A DNA stretch of 64,000 nucleotides from an uncultured bacterium (lineage in GTDB: Bacteria; Cyanobacteriota; Vampirovibrionia; Gastranaerophilales; Gastranaerophilaceae). Position numbers and translations under genes: made by a program. This document shows, one piece after another, positions 12,875-21,918 of the stretch. Numbering within the stretch: position 1 is the stretch's first letter; each line of letters opens with the position of its first letter. The notes under the pieces are model-generated. The model was given only the letters and a program-made list of their open reading frames with translations. It searched no databases and was not told where the DNA came from. Location of the stretch: contig URPS01000002.1 of assembly GCA_900549855.1 (NCBI GenBank), positions 1 through 64,000 on the forward strand, given 5' to 3'.

Positions 12875-14214
12875 TATTTTTTCTTTTCACTTCTTGTTCT
12901 AATTGAAATACGAACAGGAGTTCCTGTAAAACCAAATGCTTCACGCAATTTATTTTCCATATAACGCTTGTAATGGTCTTTCATCAAGTCCTCATTATTT
13001 GCAAACAAAATAAACGTTGGCGGTTTTACAGCAGCTTGTGTAGAATACATAATTTTCAATCTCTTATTACGTATTGTTTGAGGCGGATTAAGAGCATAAG
13101 CTTCATTAATAACTTTGTTCAACAATCCGGTTGCAATACGCTTAGAACGTTCTTTTTGAACATCTAAAACTTTAGTAAAAATACTGTTTAATCTTTGATG
13201 TGTAACCGCACTAATATAAATTTTAGGAACATAATCCAAGAATGGAATTTCATTCGCAATCTTTTGTTCAAACTTATTAATCGTATTAGATTTTTTATCT
13301 TCAATCAAATCCCACTTATTTATCGCAATTACCATACCTTTACCGGCTTCTGTAATAATTGATGCAATTTTCTTGTCTTGGTCAGATATTCCATTTATAG
13401 CCTCAGTAGCATCAATAACCATCAAAGCAACATCACATTCTCTAATGGAACGAATAGCTCTATCTACAGCAAACTTTTCTACACCGTAATCAACTTTTGC
13501 TTTCTTACGAATACCGGCTGTATCAATAATCACATAATCTTGACCTTCAAAATTCAAGTAAGAATCAATACTATCTCTTGTAGTTCCTGATACATCTGAC
13601 ACAATAACTCTTTTTTCACCAAGTAGAGCATTAACAATAGAAGACTTGCCTGCATTTGGTCGTCCAACGATTGCAAGTTTTATAGTATTGTCTTCTGCAT
13701 CTTCAATCTCGGTTGAAAAATCTTCTGTGATTTCTTCCAACAAATCTCCGACACCACCAGAGCCATGAAGTGCTGAAATTGCAATCGGCTCACCTACAGC
13801 TAAAGAATAAAAATCATTAATCATAGTAATTTGGTTATGCGAATCTACTTTATTTACAGCCAAAAATACAGGCTTTCCTGACTGACGCAAAATATTTGCA
13901 ATATCCATATCAACAGGAGTTGTACCCTCTATACCATCTACTATAAAGATTATTTTATCAGCCTCTTCACAAGCAATTTTAGCTTGGTCATAAATTGATA
14001 ACATAATATCATCTCCATCGCCTGGAACAATACCACCAGTATCAATTACAGTAAATTTTTTATTTTGCCATTCTACGTCAAAATAAATTCTATCTCTTGT
14101 AACTCCGGGCATATCGTCTACAATAGACTGCCTGCGTCCTACAAGCCTGTTAACAAATGTTGATTTTCCTACGTTTGGTCGTCCTACGACTGCAATAATT
14201 GGTTTTCTATTCAT
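12874..14214 (-). CDS. der: Ribosome assembly GTPase Der (EngA)
   Basis: 446 residues, the normal length. Two tandem GTPase domains: GRPNVGKST (about 11-19) and GRPNAGKSS (about 184-192), each with its DTGG/DTAG motif and N/TKxD (NKVD, NKWD), followed by the C-terminal KH-like domain. Two G domains in one chain are diagnostic for Der, which acts in 50S subunit maturation. It stands first in an operon with the acyltransferase. Upstream TGCTAAAGT gives a possible extended -10 close to the ATG, and no Shine-Dalgarno sequence is visible. Confidence 0.97.
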   Translation of the reverse strand: MNRKPIIAVVGRPNVGKSTFVNRLVGRRQSIVDDMPGVTRDRIYFDVEWQNKKFTVIDTGGIVPGDGDDIMLSIYDQAKIACEEADKIIFIVDGIEGTTPVDMDIANILRQSGKPVFLAVNKVDSHNQITMINDFYSLAVGEPIAISALHGSGGVGDLLEEITEDFSTEIEDAEDNTIKLAIVGRPNAGKSSIVNALLGEKRVIVSDVSGTTRDSIDSYLNFEGQDYVIIDTAGIRKKAKVDYGVEKFAVDRAIRSIRECDVALMVIDATEAINGISDQDKKIASIITEAGKGMVIAINKWDLIEDKKSNTINKFEQKIANEIPFLDYVPKIYISAVTHQRLNSIFTKVLDVQKERSKRIATGLLNKVINEAYALNPPQTIRNKRLKIMYSTQAAVKPPTFILFANNEDLMKDHYKRYMENKLREAFGFTGTPVRISIRTRSEKKK

Positions 14215-14256
14215 AATAGATTAACTTTAGCACAAATAAAAATATTTAGAAAGTAA

Positions 14257-14922
14257 CTATTTTAAAGATTTAGCAATCTGTGCCTGAATATTATTTGCTC
14301 TTGTAATATATTTTGAAAGCTGTTCATACTTATCACCAGCTTCACCATAAGGTGTTTGCAAGGTCATAAGTTCATCAACACTTTTATTTATATTTTCAAG
14401 TTTACTCAGTGATTGCCTAATTTCCAGAACTGAAGAAAACTTTGAAGGTAGCATAGAAATTACAAAATCTTTAAATCCGGAAGCTGATTTTTTCGTTTGA
14501 GTTACAAAAGATTTAATCATTGGTGAAAATACACCAAATAAACCTCCGGAAATTTTTGCCGACAAGCTTTTTTCATTGTAAATTTCTGACAAATTTTGCA
14601 AATCTTCTTGCAATATTTTTTTACGATTTATATAGTATTCTACCGTATCATAATCTGATATATCTCGTGCAGATTGAATTTGTGCATCTATTTGTTTTAA
14701 TTCTTCTTCTATTTTAGATATTTTATATTCTAACTTAAATAACTCGTCACTAACTTCTTTATACGCATCTTCTTTTAAAATATTGTAGTCATAATCATTC
14801 AAGCGCCTTGAATGCTCTTGATTAAAGCTATCTGAAACAAAGTGATTATCTTCAAAAAAATTATCACTTACACTATCCGCAAAAAAATTATTCCCTTGAT
14901 TACCTAAAAAATTGTTATTCAT
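14257..14922 (-). CDS. Coiled-coil protein of unknown function
   Basis: About 221 residues from the ATG at 14922; a TTG two codons upstream is less likely because a -10 box sits directly before the ATG. The first 40 residues are Asn/Phe/Asp-rich and probably disordered. Residues about 55-120 are a strong coiled coil (KLEYKISKIEEELKQIDAQ, QEDLQNLSEIYNEK), followed by a weakly hydrophobic stretch (SGGLFGVFSPMIKSF) and a second helical part. There is no signal peptide and I recognise no family. It lies between the csrA block and der, with its own promoter. Confidence 0.65.
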   Translation of the reverse strand: MNNNFLGNQGNNFFADSVSDNFFEDNHFVSDSFNQEHSRRLNDYDYNILKEDAYKEVSDELFKLEYKISKIEEELKQIDAQIQSARDISDYDTVEYYINRKKILQEDLQNLSEIYNEKSLSAKISGGLFGVFSPMIKSFVTQTKKSASGFKDFVISMLPSKFSSVLEIRQSLSKLENINKSVDELMTLQTPYGEAGDKYEQLSKYITRANNIQAQIAKSLK

Positions 14923-14929
14923 AATCAAA

Positions 14930-14958
14930 ATTATACTATTAAACTAAAATTTCATCAA
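14930..14958 (-). promoter_or_regulatory. Promoter with -10 box 7 nt before the ATG
   Basis: Minus strand: TTGATG (14958-14953), 17-nt spacer, TATAAT (14935-14930), then 7 nt to the ATG at 14922. The spacing predicts a leaderless mRNA for the coiled-coil gene. Confidence 0.65.
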
Positions 14959-15520
14959 TTTGTTGTTTCATCATATGCGCCGGATAATAATCCGGAATTA
15001 GTTTAAGACACTCTTCTGTATAAAACAAAGCTTGTTCATAATCATTTACATGCAAATAGTATTTTGCAAGCATAAAATGAAGTTCGGCATCATTATAATA
15101 TATTTTTTTAGATTTATTCATATACTTTAATGCCGCTGAATACAGCCTGTTTACATACATAACTCTCGCAGTATACTTAAAAATTTCTTGATTTATTGCA
15201 GCTAAAATTTCAAGCGAACCCAAAACTTGTTCAACATATGATATTTTTTCATTTTTTAAAAGCATATCCAAATCAATTTCAAAAAAATTCCTTATTTGAA
15301 AATAAGTCGGAAACTCAGGTAAATACCCTTTTAGAATATCAACCAAAATTTTACCCCAAAAAGCTCTTGGAGAATCAATTTGAGAAAAAATTTTCATAGC
15401 AACATCCAGTTCTTCATTTATAATCGCTAAATAAGCATGCTCAATAGAATTCGGAGCGATTTTTATAGAAGAACTATCCTCATAAAAAAAGAAAATTTTT
15501 TTCTCATTAGGAATTTGCAT
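14939..15520 (-). CDS. TPR-like repeat protein
   Basis: 193 residues. The C-terminal half holds TPR-type helices: SAALKYMNKSKKIYYND, AELHFMLAKYYLHVNDYEQ and ALFYTEECLKLIPDYYPAH. The N-terminal half is helical but less clear. It has no signal peptide. It overlaps the end of csrA by 14 nt, so it belongs to the csrA operon and probably serves as a binding scaffold. The link to flagellar control is inferred from position only. Confidence 0.65.
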   Translation of the reverse strand: MQIPNEKKIFFFYEDSSSIKIAPNSIEHAYLAIINEELDVAMKIFSQIDSPRAFWGKILVDILKGYLPEFPTYFQIRNFFEIDLDMLLKNEKISYVEQVLGSLEILAAINQEIFKYTARVMYVNRLYSAALKYMNKSKKIYYNDAELHFMLAKYYLHVNDYEQALFYTEECLKLIPDYYPAHMMKQQIDEILV

Positions 15521-15854
15521 TTTTCTTGTTAATTCTTATTGAATTTTTTGCAGATTTATTACTTTCATCAACAATAAGTTCTTCATCCATAGTAGGATTT
15601 GAAGCTGATTTATCATTCAGAACAGAACCACCCTTGATTAAATCAGAAACAGAATCAACAGATGATGTTTCGGCGTTTTTACCAATAAGGTTAGCTAATT
15701 TGATTTGTAAATAAATTTCTTCTCTATAAATTTTTACATCTTTATCAGCCTTAATTGCTACCTTACATACGCCATTTTTCGCCTCGACAATAGTTATTTC
15801 TATATTGTCGTTTATCATTATCTTTTGACCATTTTTTCTAGTAATTACGAGCAT
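15507..15854 (-). CDS. csrA: Carbon storage regulator CsrA with a long C-terminal tail
   Basis: 115 residues, against about 60-75 for most CsrA proteins. Residues 1-60 are typical: MLVITRKNGQ, INDNIEITIV, VAIKADKDVKIYREEI with the RNA-binding Arg. The remaining about 50 residues are Ser/Asp/Lys-rich and probably disordered. CsrA binds ANGGA sites in mRNA leaders and blocks translation; FliW relieves this on flagellin mRNA. fliW lies 51 nt upstream in the same direction. The start has AAGGA seven bases before the ATG, itself an ANGGA site, so CsrA may control its own translation. Confidence 0.93.
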   Translation of the reverse strand: MLVITRKNGQKIMINDNIEITIVEAKNGVCKVAIKADKDVKIYREEIYLQIKLANLIGKNAETSSVDSVSDLIKGGSVLNDKSASNPTMDEELIVDESNKSAKNSIRINKKNANS

Positions 15855-15905
15855 TTTATTCCTTAAAAATTTTCATGAACTAATTAATCTCTGAAATATA
15901 ATTTT

Positions 15906-16337
15906 TTAGTTATTTTTAAACATTGGGTAACTGATATCATATCCGGAACCGGATAATACGATTTGACCGGCTTTTTGTGTATCAACATTAAATATCAACG
16001 GAGCCAAAAGGTTTATTGTTGTCGCTTTTGGATCATCTTGAGGGATTGATGTAATATTCATTACTAGCAAACTCTCTACAGAAGTTACTTCTAACATATC
16101 TACAACATTATCAGGCAAATCAATAGAATAATCTATATTCAACGTAGATACAGAAATTATTGGAAATGCAAGCGTAGGGTCATCTACAGATTGCAGCCAT
16201 TTGAAAAGCGTTTCTTTTCCCGGTTCTAATATAACGAATTTTTTTAGCGTATCAAACCCTATTATTGGAAGAACAAATTCAAAAATACGGTTTTCATCAA
16301 TATCTATTTCGCCAAATCTAACTGTATTAAATTTCAT
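15906..16337 (-). CDS. fliW: Flagellar assembly factor FliW
   Basis: 143 residues, the family's usual length. It opens MKFNTVRFGEIDI and has the conserved block with GFDTLKKFVILEPG and LFKWLQSVDDPTLAFPI, as in Bacillus FliW. FliW binds CsrA and flagellin by turns, so that free flagellin releases CsrA repression. It sits directly upstream of csrA, the standard pairing, and 12 nt downstream of a secreted TPR gene. Confidence 0.95.
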   Translation of the reverse strand: MKFNTVRFGEIDIDENRIFEFVLPIIGFDTLKKFVILEPGKETLFKWLQSVDDPTLAFPIISVSTLNIDYSIDLPDNVVDMLEVTSVESLLVMNITSIPQDDPKATTINLLAPLIFNVDTQKAGQIVLSGSGYDISYPMFKNN

Positions 16338-16349
16338 CTTCTCTCTTTC

Positions 16350-17114
16350 TTAAAACCCAACTGACATTTGATTTGTCAATAGTGACTGTATTACTTGCGG
16401 ACTTAACTTAGATGAACCATTCGCACCAGTTAACAAGTTAAAAATATCATCTTGTTGATTGTTATTAGAATTTCCTGTCAACAAAGATAATTCAGAAATA
16501 TTATTGTTATTGGAAATAATATCAGACAAACCAGCTCTCTGCAAAGTTCTCAAAGCTGCAACAATTTCATCATTTGTAGGAACTTCTCCGGAAAAATCTT
16601 TGTATTCTTTAAATTTTTGAGGTTCAACACCATTATTTCTATTCATTTCTCTCATAAGGTTTTCTATTTTTTTCTTCTCATAATCACCTCTTGCTTCTTG
16701 AGAGAAACCGGAACCATAGCCGCTTCTGATGAACTTTTCTTCAGCAGACAATTCTTCAGTTTTAACATCAGCATGACAGTTTTCCGGAGATTCTATACAA
16801 GTTTTACCCTTTGTTGCATATTTACCAAGCTGAGAATTAGGAGAAAGAGAAATTACCTTTGAATAATTTGTAATTGCCTCTTCTCTTTTTCCGATTTGAG
16901 CGGAAGTCATAGCTAAATAATAATAAGCCAAAGCATTTGAAGGATCTTTCTTCACAACAGTTTGCAATGAATTGTAGCATTGTGAATAATTTTTAGCTTT
17001 ATAAAGTTTTATTGCAGATGCCAAAGCTGGTGTAACAGTTGTTCTTGCTTCAACAAAAGGTATAGTCATTGTACATATCAATACGCTTAATGCAATTAGA
17101 ATCCTTTTTTTCAT
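16350..17114 (-). CDS. Secreted TPR protein
   Basis: 254 residues. The N-terminus is a signal peptide (MKKRILIALSVLICTMTIPF, then VEA before ARTT). Two TPR units follow at about 30-100 (AIKLYKAKNYSQCYNSLQ, ALAYYYLAMTSAQIGKREEA). The C-terminal half is Asn/Ser-rich with few recognisable elements. It is probably periplasmic or envelope-bound. It begins the fliW-csrA operon with an AAGGAT ribosome site 5 nt before the ATG. The specific role is unknown. Confidence 0.7.
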   Translation of the reverse strand: MKKRILIALSVLICTMTIPFVEARTTVTPALASAIKLYKAKNYSQCYNSLQTVVKKDPSNALAYYYLAMTSAQIGKREEAITNYSKVISLSPNSQLGKYATKGKTCIESPENCHADVKTEELSAEEKFIRSGYGSGFSQEARGDYEKKKIENLMREMNRNNGVEPQKFKEYKDFSGEVPTNDEIVAALRTLQRAGLSDIISNNNNISELSLLTGNSNNNQQDDIFNLLTGANGSSKLSPQVIQSLLTNQMSVGF

Positions 17115-17207
17115 AATAATCCTTCTTATTTAACTTACATCTATCTTAATTCATAATATACAACGGACACTATATAGATAATATCCATCATATAATTGAA
17201 TTATACA

Positions 17208-18164
17208 CTATTTTTTTAATGATAACAAGGTACCTGTCAATAGAAAATCGCAAATATCTCTTTCTAAGTGTATTCCATACAAATTATTAATTTCTTTAAT
17301 AAAATAACATGGACTTGTTACATTAACTTCTATAATTCTACCATCAATAACATCTAAACCTGCCATTGGAATTCCCATTGAATTCAATTGTCTTGCAACT
17401 CGTGTAAAATTATTCATTTCATCTTGAGTTAATTCGGCTCCACAAATAAAGCTATCATTGTGCGTATTAAATTTAAAATCATCTGTTGTAGGCAATTTCT
17501 TTATACCATATGGAAGAACTTTATCACCGAGAGTTAAGACTCGTTTATCACCATTCTTAACTCCTGATAAGAATTTTTGCACCATTACAAGCGTAGTTTC
17601 ATTATTTGTCATTGTATTGATAATTGTTCTTGTATTAGGATCTCCATCATACAAAAACATTACACCGGAACCAAAACATCTGTTTAACGGTTTCAAAACA
17701 ATTTGTTTGTTTATAGCCAAAAAGTCTTCAATTTCTTTCAAAGAAGCTGTCACGATATTTTCTGACATAAGTTCTTTAAAATAAACACTATGAAGTTTTT
17801 CATTAAAATCTCGAATTGCACGTGGAGAATTGATAACACGTGGTTTTGTAACAAAATCAAAAATATAAGTAGCATTTATGTAATCAATATCAACCGGAGG
17901 ATCAGGTCTAAACATTACGAGTTCAAAATCATCAATTTCACGTTCTATTTTTACATCTTTATAAAAAATATTACCTTTATCAGAAAATGTTTCATAGCAT
18001 TTTGTAAAAGCCTTGTCTGCTTTTAAAGATAGATTTGGAATAGTCGTAATAAATACTTCATTACCTCTATCTAAGAATTCTTTTATTATCCAAAAATTTG
18101 TGACAAGATTATTAAATTCAAAATATTTAAGCTCAATTTTATCAATTACAAAAAGTATTTTCAT
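17208..18164 (-). CDS. gshB: Glutathione synthetase
   Basis: 318 residues from the ATG at 18164, chosen because AGAGGAG lies 8-15 nt upstream and the family begins MKILFVID; a longer reading to 18218 adds 18 unsupported residues. The fold is ATP-grasp: FRPDPPVDIDYINAT, KPRVINSPRAIRDFNEKL, KPLNRCFGSGV (ATP loop) and the C-terminal EVNVTSP, all as in prokaryotic GshB. It joins gamma-glutamylcysteine and glycine using ATP. No gshA is visible in the window. It is a single gene with 93 bp before the next minus-strand gene. Confidence 0.85.
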   Translation of the reverse strand: MKILFVIDKIELKYFEFNNLVTNFWIIKEFLDRGNEVFITTIPNLSLKADKAFTKCYETFSDKGNIFYKDVKIEREIDDFELVMFRPDPPVDIDYINATYIFDFVTKPRVINSPRAIRDFNEKLHSVYFKELMSENIVTASLKEIEDFLAINKQIVLKPLNRCFGSGVMFLYDGDPNTRTIINTMTNNETTLVMVQKFLSGVKNGDKRVLTLGDKVLPYGIKKLPTTDDFKFNTHNDSFICGAELTQDEMNNFTRVARQLNSMGIPMAGLDVIDGRIIEVNVTSPCYFIKEINNLYGIHLERDICDFLLTGTLLSLKK

Positions 18165-18290
18165 CTCTATAAACTCCTCTTTGAAATAAAATTTATCACT
18201 AATACAAACTCTATTCAACTATCCTGACTGTTAATTTTATACATAAAGTTGACTTGATAAACAGAAATAGATTATTATAAATAAAGAAAT

Positions 18291-19271
18291 ATGAAACGTT
18301 ATAAGAAGAAAAGAGAATCATTTTTTTCGAAGATTGTTAATTTTACACTAACAAGCTTGATTGCTTGTGCAATTGGTTCACAAGTATGTACTGCTGCTAA
18401 TAATAATTTAAGAATTGCACAAGTGAGCGATGCACATTTTTCTTCTTTTGAAGACAATACTTCATATAAATTTCTAAAAAAATCCGGTGACTTATTAGAT
18501 GATGTTGTTTTTCAAATTAATACATCAGGACCATACGATTTTGTAATGTTTACAGGAGATTTAGTCAATAAGCCTAAAGTCAGCGAGCTTGAGAAATTTA
18601 CTGAACACGTTAATAAATTAGTTTACCCTTGGTATGCAATTGATGGCAACCATGATATTAGTATTGACGGACCTTTAACAAAGTCTAAATTCATTGAAGT
18701 TTTGGCTAATGCAAACGATAATATGAACCAGAAAAATATTTATTATGCTTTCACACCAAAGAAAGGTTTTAGAGTAATTTGTCTGGATTCTATTATTGAT
18801 TATAAATTGACTTCTAATGGCGAAATTAACAATAAAGAATTTTTATGGCTGGAACAAGAGCTTATAGAACATAAAGATGATACTGTAATTGTTTGTTCCC
18901 ATGTTCCAATAATAGAACCATTTTCTAGTCCTAATCATAAAATGCTAAATGAATACGAAGTCAGAAAACTTTTAAAAACTCATGAAAACCCTGTAATTGT
19001 TTTACAAGGGCATTACCATGCAACGAAAATAAAACAAGACGATAACATGCTTGTTATAGCGTCACCATCGCTCGTTACATATCCGAATGCTTTTAGAGTA
19101 ATCAATATAAATTCAAATAAAAATCGTACATTGGTTGATGTTTATTTAAAAGAAACAAATTTAAAAGATATACAATCTCGTTCTAAACTCAGACTTATGG
19201 GCTCAGAAAGATTGTACGGAGAAGAAAGCGATAGAAATGCAAGCTTTGAATTAGGAAGGAAAAATAAATAA
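18291..19271 (+). CDS. Exported calcineurin-like metallophosphoesterase
   Basis: 326 residues. A Lys-rich start and a hydrophobic segment (about 18-35, ending AANNN) make a signal peptide or anchor. The metal-binding motifs appear in order: DAHF (D-x-H), GDLVNKP (GD), GNHD, CSHVP and QGHYHA (GHxH). It should hydrolyse a phosphoester outside the cytoplasm; the substrate is unknown. It is coupled to the next gene through a TAATG overlap, and the third gene overlaps too, so the three form one operon. A TTGACT (18249) and TATTAT (18273) promoter lies upstream. Confidence 0.85.
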   Translation: MKRYKKKRESFFSKIVNFTLTSLIACAIGSQVCTAANNNLRIAQVSDAHFSSFEDNTSYKFLKKSGDLLDDVVFQINTSGPYDFVMFTGDLVNKPKVSELEKFTEHVNKLVYPWYAIDGNHDISIDGPLTKSKFIEVLANANDNMNQKNIYYAFTPKKGFRVICLDSIIDYKLTSNGEINNKEFLWLEQELIEHKDDTVIVCSHVPIIEPFSSPNHKMLNEYEVRKLLKTHENPVIVLQGHYHATKIKQDDNMLVIASPSLVTYPNAFRVININSNKNRTLVDVYLKETNLKDIQSRSKLRLMGSERLYGEESDRNASFELGRKNK

Positions 19272-20242
19272 TGACAAACGGTAAGGCTACAGATTGCACA
19301 AAAAAAGAAGAAAAAGACACTTTTAGTATAAAATTCAGAGGTGTTAGAGGCAGTTATCCTGTAGCTAACAAAGATTTTCTTAAATATGGCGGTAACACAG
19401 CTTGTGTAGAAATTCATGCGGGCAAACATTTAATCATACTTGATGCCGGAACCGGATTAATAAGCTTGGGGAACGAGCTTATGCATAAGTACATTGAATC
19501 AGGGACAACACTTTCAGATAGAACACCGGTAAGATGTTCCATTCTATTGAGCCACATTCACCTTGACCATATTCAAGGATTTCCGTTTTTCCGCCCATCT
19601 CACTTATCTTCAACTAAAATGAGTATGCTAGGTGGAGTAAATTATAACGAAACACTGGAAAACGAACTTTCTAAAATTCTTTTTACAAAATCTTTTCCGC
19701 TTGATTTAGGCGATATCGCTTCTGATTTAAAAATCATTGACTTGAATGAAACTAATTATATTATTTTCAAAGAAGATAGCGAAGTTCCAACAGTTATTAG
19801 GGTAAATGAACTTAAAGAAGGTGATTATACCGATAATGATGTCGTTGTCACTTGTTATAAATCATATGCGCATCCGCAAAATGGTGTTTTCGTTTATAAA
19901 ATTGCTTACAAAGGTAAGACGCTGGTATACGCAACAGACAAAGAAAGTTATCCCGGAGGTGACAAAAAACTTATCAAATTTGCAAAAGGCTGCGATTTAC
20001 TGATACACGATTCTCAATATTCAACAGAAGATTATTTGAGTATTTATGTACCAAAACAAGGATATGGTCACTCCACATTTGAAATGGCGCTGGATTGCAA
20101 ACAACAAGTCGGAGCCAAGAAAATGGTATTCTTCCATTATGACCCTAATTACAATGACGAGAAATTAGACATGCTTGCAGAAGAATACGCTTCAGAAGAC
20201 GCAATTTTTGCATACGAAGGTTTAGAAATAGATTTGTTATGA
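19271..20242 (+). CDS. Metallo-beta-lactamase-fold hydrolase (cyclic phosphodiesterase-like)
   Basis: 323 residues. It has the MBL signature SHIHLDHIQG (HxHxDH) at about 97-106, preceded by FRGVRGSYPV and YGGNTACVEI. That N-terminal block is typical of the phosphodiesterase-like branch of the fold. Later ligands are CYKSYAHP, YATDKES, IHDSQY and GHSTFEMA. It is cytosolic and has no signal peptide. It may act on a cyclic or diester phosphate, which would suit its place next to an exported phosphoesterase. Its start shares bases with the stop of the preceding gene. Confidence 0.8.
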   Translation: MTNGKATDCTKKEEKDTFSIKFRGVRGSYPVANKDFLKYGGNTACVEIHAGKHLIILDAGTGLISLGNELMHKYIESGTTLSDRTPVRCSILLSHIHLDHIQGFPFFRPSHLSSTKMSMLGGVNYNETLENELSKILFTKSFPLDLGDIASDLKIIDLNETNYIIFKEDSEVPTVIRVNELKEGDYTDNDVVVTCYKSYAHPQNGVFVYKIAYKGKTLVYATDKESYPGGDKKLIKFAKGCDLLIHDSQYSTEDYLSIYVPKQGYGHSTFEMALDCKQQVGAKKMVFFHYDPNYNDEKLDMLAEEYASEDAIFAYEGLEIDLL

Positions 20243-20793
20243 TGAAGAAAATATTTTCTTTATTTTTATTATCAGTAATAATACTCTGTTCCGGTTATAG
20301 AAAGCCTTACAGATATACTATTGATGCAGAAAAAGACGCTTTTTTGCATAACAATGTCGGCTTAAATTATTTGAAAGACCGAATATATTATGCTGCAATA
20401 CAAGAGTTTAAAATTGCAATACAATTAAGCCCTAACACTCAAGCAACAGCCATTTTCAAAAACAATTTGGGAGATACTTATACTTATATTGGCTATCCGG
20501 ACATGGCTAGAATTTGTTATGAAGATGCAATAAAGCTCTATGGATTAAATTTCAAATATTATCTGAATTTAGCTGAATGCTACAAGACTTTAGGTATTAC
20601 ACAAACAAAAATCAAAGAATATTCATCCTCAACTTCACCTTACGATAAAATCATGCTGGGGCTTTTATACATTCAAACAGGTAGTGTAAGAAAAGGAGTT
20701 AATACGCTGGATGAACTTTGTTCAGAAGAACCGGATTTGTTGATAATTCCGGCAATTCGCCAATACTTAAGAGAAGTCACTAAAGCCATATAA
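20239..20793 (+). CDS. Exported TPR protein
   Basis: 184 residues. It starts in an ATGATG overlap with the preceding gene, so either Met is possible. The N-terminus is a signal sequence (KKIFSLFLLSVIILCSG). A Cys follows the hydrophobic core, but Leu precedes it, which is a poor lipobox. TPR units run from about 30 to 120 (NNVGLNYLKDRIYYAAIQEF, NLGDTYTYIGYPDMARICY, YLNLAECYKTLGITQ). It is the third gene of the phosphoesterase operon. A scaffold in the envelope is likely. Confidence 0.7.
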   Translation: MMKKIFSLFLLSVIILCSGYRKPYRYTIDAEKDAFLHNNVGLNYLKDRIYYAAIQEFKIAIQLSPNTQATAIFKNNLGDTYTYIGYPDMARICYEDAIKLYGLNFKYYLNLAECYKTLGITQTKIKEYSSSTSPYDKIMLGLLYIQTGSVRKGVNTLDELCSEEPDLLIIPAIRQYLREVTKAI

Positions 20794-20823
20794 CAATTAA
20801 AACGTAATGCTCTATTTCTATGC

Positions 20824-20829
20824 TATACT
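20824..20829 (+). promoter_or_regulatory. Extended -10 box 6 nt before recF
   Basis: TGCTATACT (TGn plus TATACT at 20824-20829) lies 6 nt before the ATG at 20836. There is no good -35 and no Shine-Dalgarno site, as expected for an extended -10 promoter making a leaderless mRNA. Confidence 0.55.
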
Positions 20830-20835
20830 TTATCT

Positions 20836-21918
20836 ATGAGGATAAAGAAGCTAAAGCTAAAGAAGTATCGTAATTTGCACGAGATAGAGCTTGATTTTAG
20901 GAGCATGAAAACTCTTATTATCGGCAAAAATGCGCAAGGCAAAACCAATATCCTAGAAAGTGTTTATTTTTTATCTGATTTAAAAAGTCCAAGAACATCA
21001 ACAATATCTGATTTAATTCAATTGGACGAAGATAAATTTGAAATAGAAGCAGTCGTTGAAAAAAATAATACAGAAATTGAACTTGATTATTGTTATACAC
21101 AAGATAAAAAGCGTGAACTAAAGGTAAATAAAGTTAAAACAACACCAAAAAATTTCAAGACTATTGTTAAAACCGTTTTATTTTCAACTAAAGATTTACT
21201 CCTTTTAAGAGGAACGCCACAAGATAGAAGAGATTGGCTTGATAGAGCAATCTCGCAAGTTTATCCTGCTTATGATGAGCGTTTATCAAAGTATGAAAAA
21301 ATCAGGATTCAAAAAAATAATCTTCTAAAAAACGAATTTGTTGACAATGCACTTTTAGATATTTTTAATGAACAATTGTCCGTAACCGGAGCAAATATTA
21401 TATTTCTAAGAAAGAAATTTCTAAAAGAAATAGAAGAAATTGCAGCAAAAAAGCACGAAATCATTAGCGAAACCGAAGTTTTTAGTTTAAACTATACTTG
21501 CCCTTGTTCAGAAATTAATGAAATAAGTGAGTATTTAAAACAACAACTTGCAGAAAGACGCTCGGAAGAAATTGCAAGAAGAATATCTTGCGTAGGTCCG
21601 CATAGAGATGATATAGAGTTTAAGATTAACGGACTGGATGCTGTCAAATTCGCATCACAAGGTCAACAGAGAACATTGGTTTTGTCGCTAAAACTATCTG
21701 AGTTAGAAATAATTAAAAACAAAACCGGTTATTCTCCAATTCTATTGCTTGATGATGTTTTGGCAGAATTGGATGAAACAAGACAGAATTATTTATTAAA
21801 ATCTATAGAAAAAGATACACAAACAATTATAACTTCGGTTGATACAATTCTTTTTGAAGAAGAATTTTTGAAAGATGTTATAATATACAATGTAGAGGCA
21901 GGGAGGATTGTCCAATGA
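20836..21918 (+). CDS. recF: DNA repair and recombination ATPase RecF
   Basis: 360 residues, normal length. Walker A is GKNAQGKTN (about 30-38). The middle motif RDWLDRAISQVYP and the C-terminal SQGQQRT signature with LLLDDVLAELDE (Walker B and D-loop) are those of RecF. RecF with RecO and RecR loads RecA at gaps. It is not next to dnaA or dnaN here, so the common origin-linked order is not kept. Its last four bases overlap the start of galE. Confidence 0.95.
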   Translation: MRIKKLKLKKYRNLHEIELDFRSMKTLIIGKNAQGKTNILESVYFLSDLKSPRTSTISDLIQLDEDKFEIEAVVEKNNTEIELDYCYTQDKKRELKVNKVKTTPKNFKTIVKTVLFSTKDLLLLRGTPQDRRDWLDRAISQVYPAYDERLSKYEKIRIQKNNLLKNEFVDNALLDIFNEQLSVTGANIIFLRKKFLKEIEEIAAKKHEIISETEVFSLNYTCPCSEINEISEYLKQQLAERRSEEIARRISCVGPHRDDIEFKINGLDAVKFASQGQQRTLVLSLKLSELEIIKNKTGYSPILLLDDVLAELDETRQNYLLKSIEKDTQTIITSVDTILFEEEFLKDVIIYNVEAGRIVQ

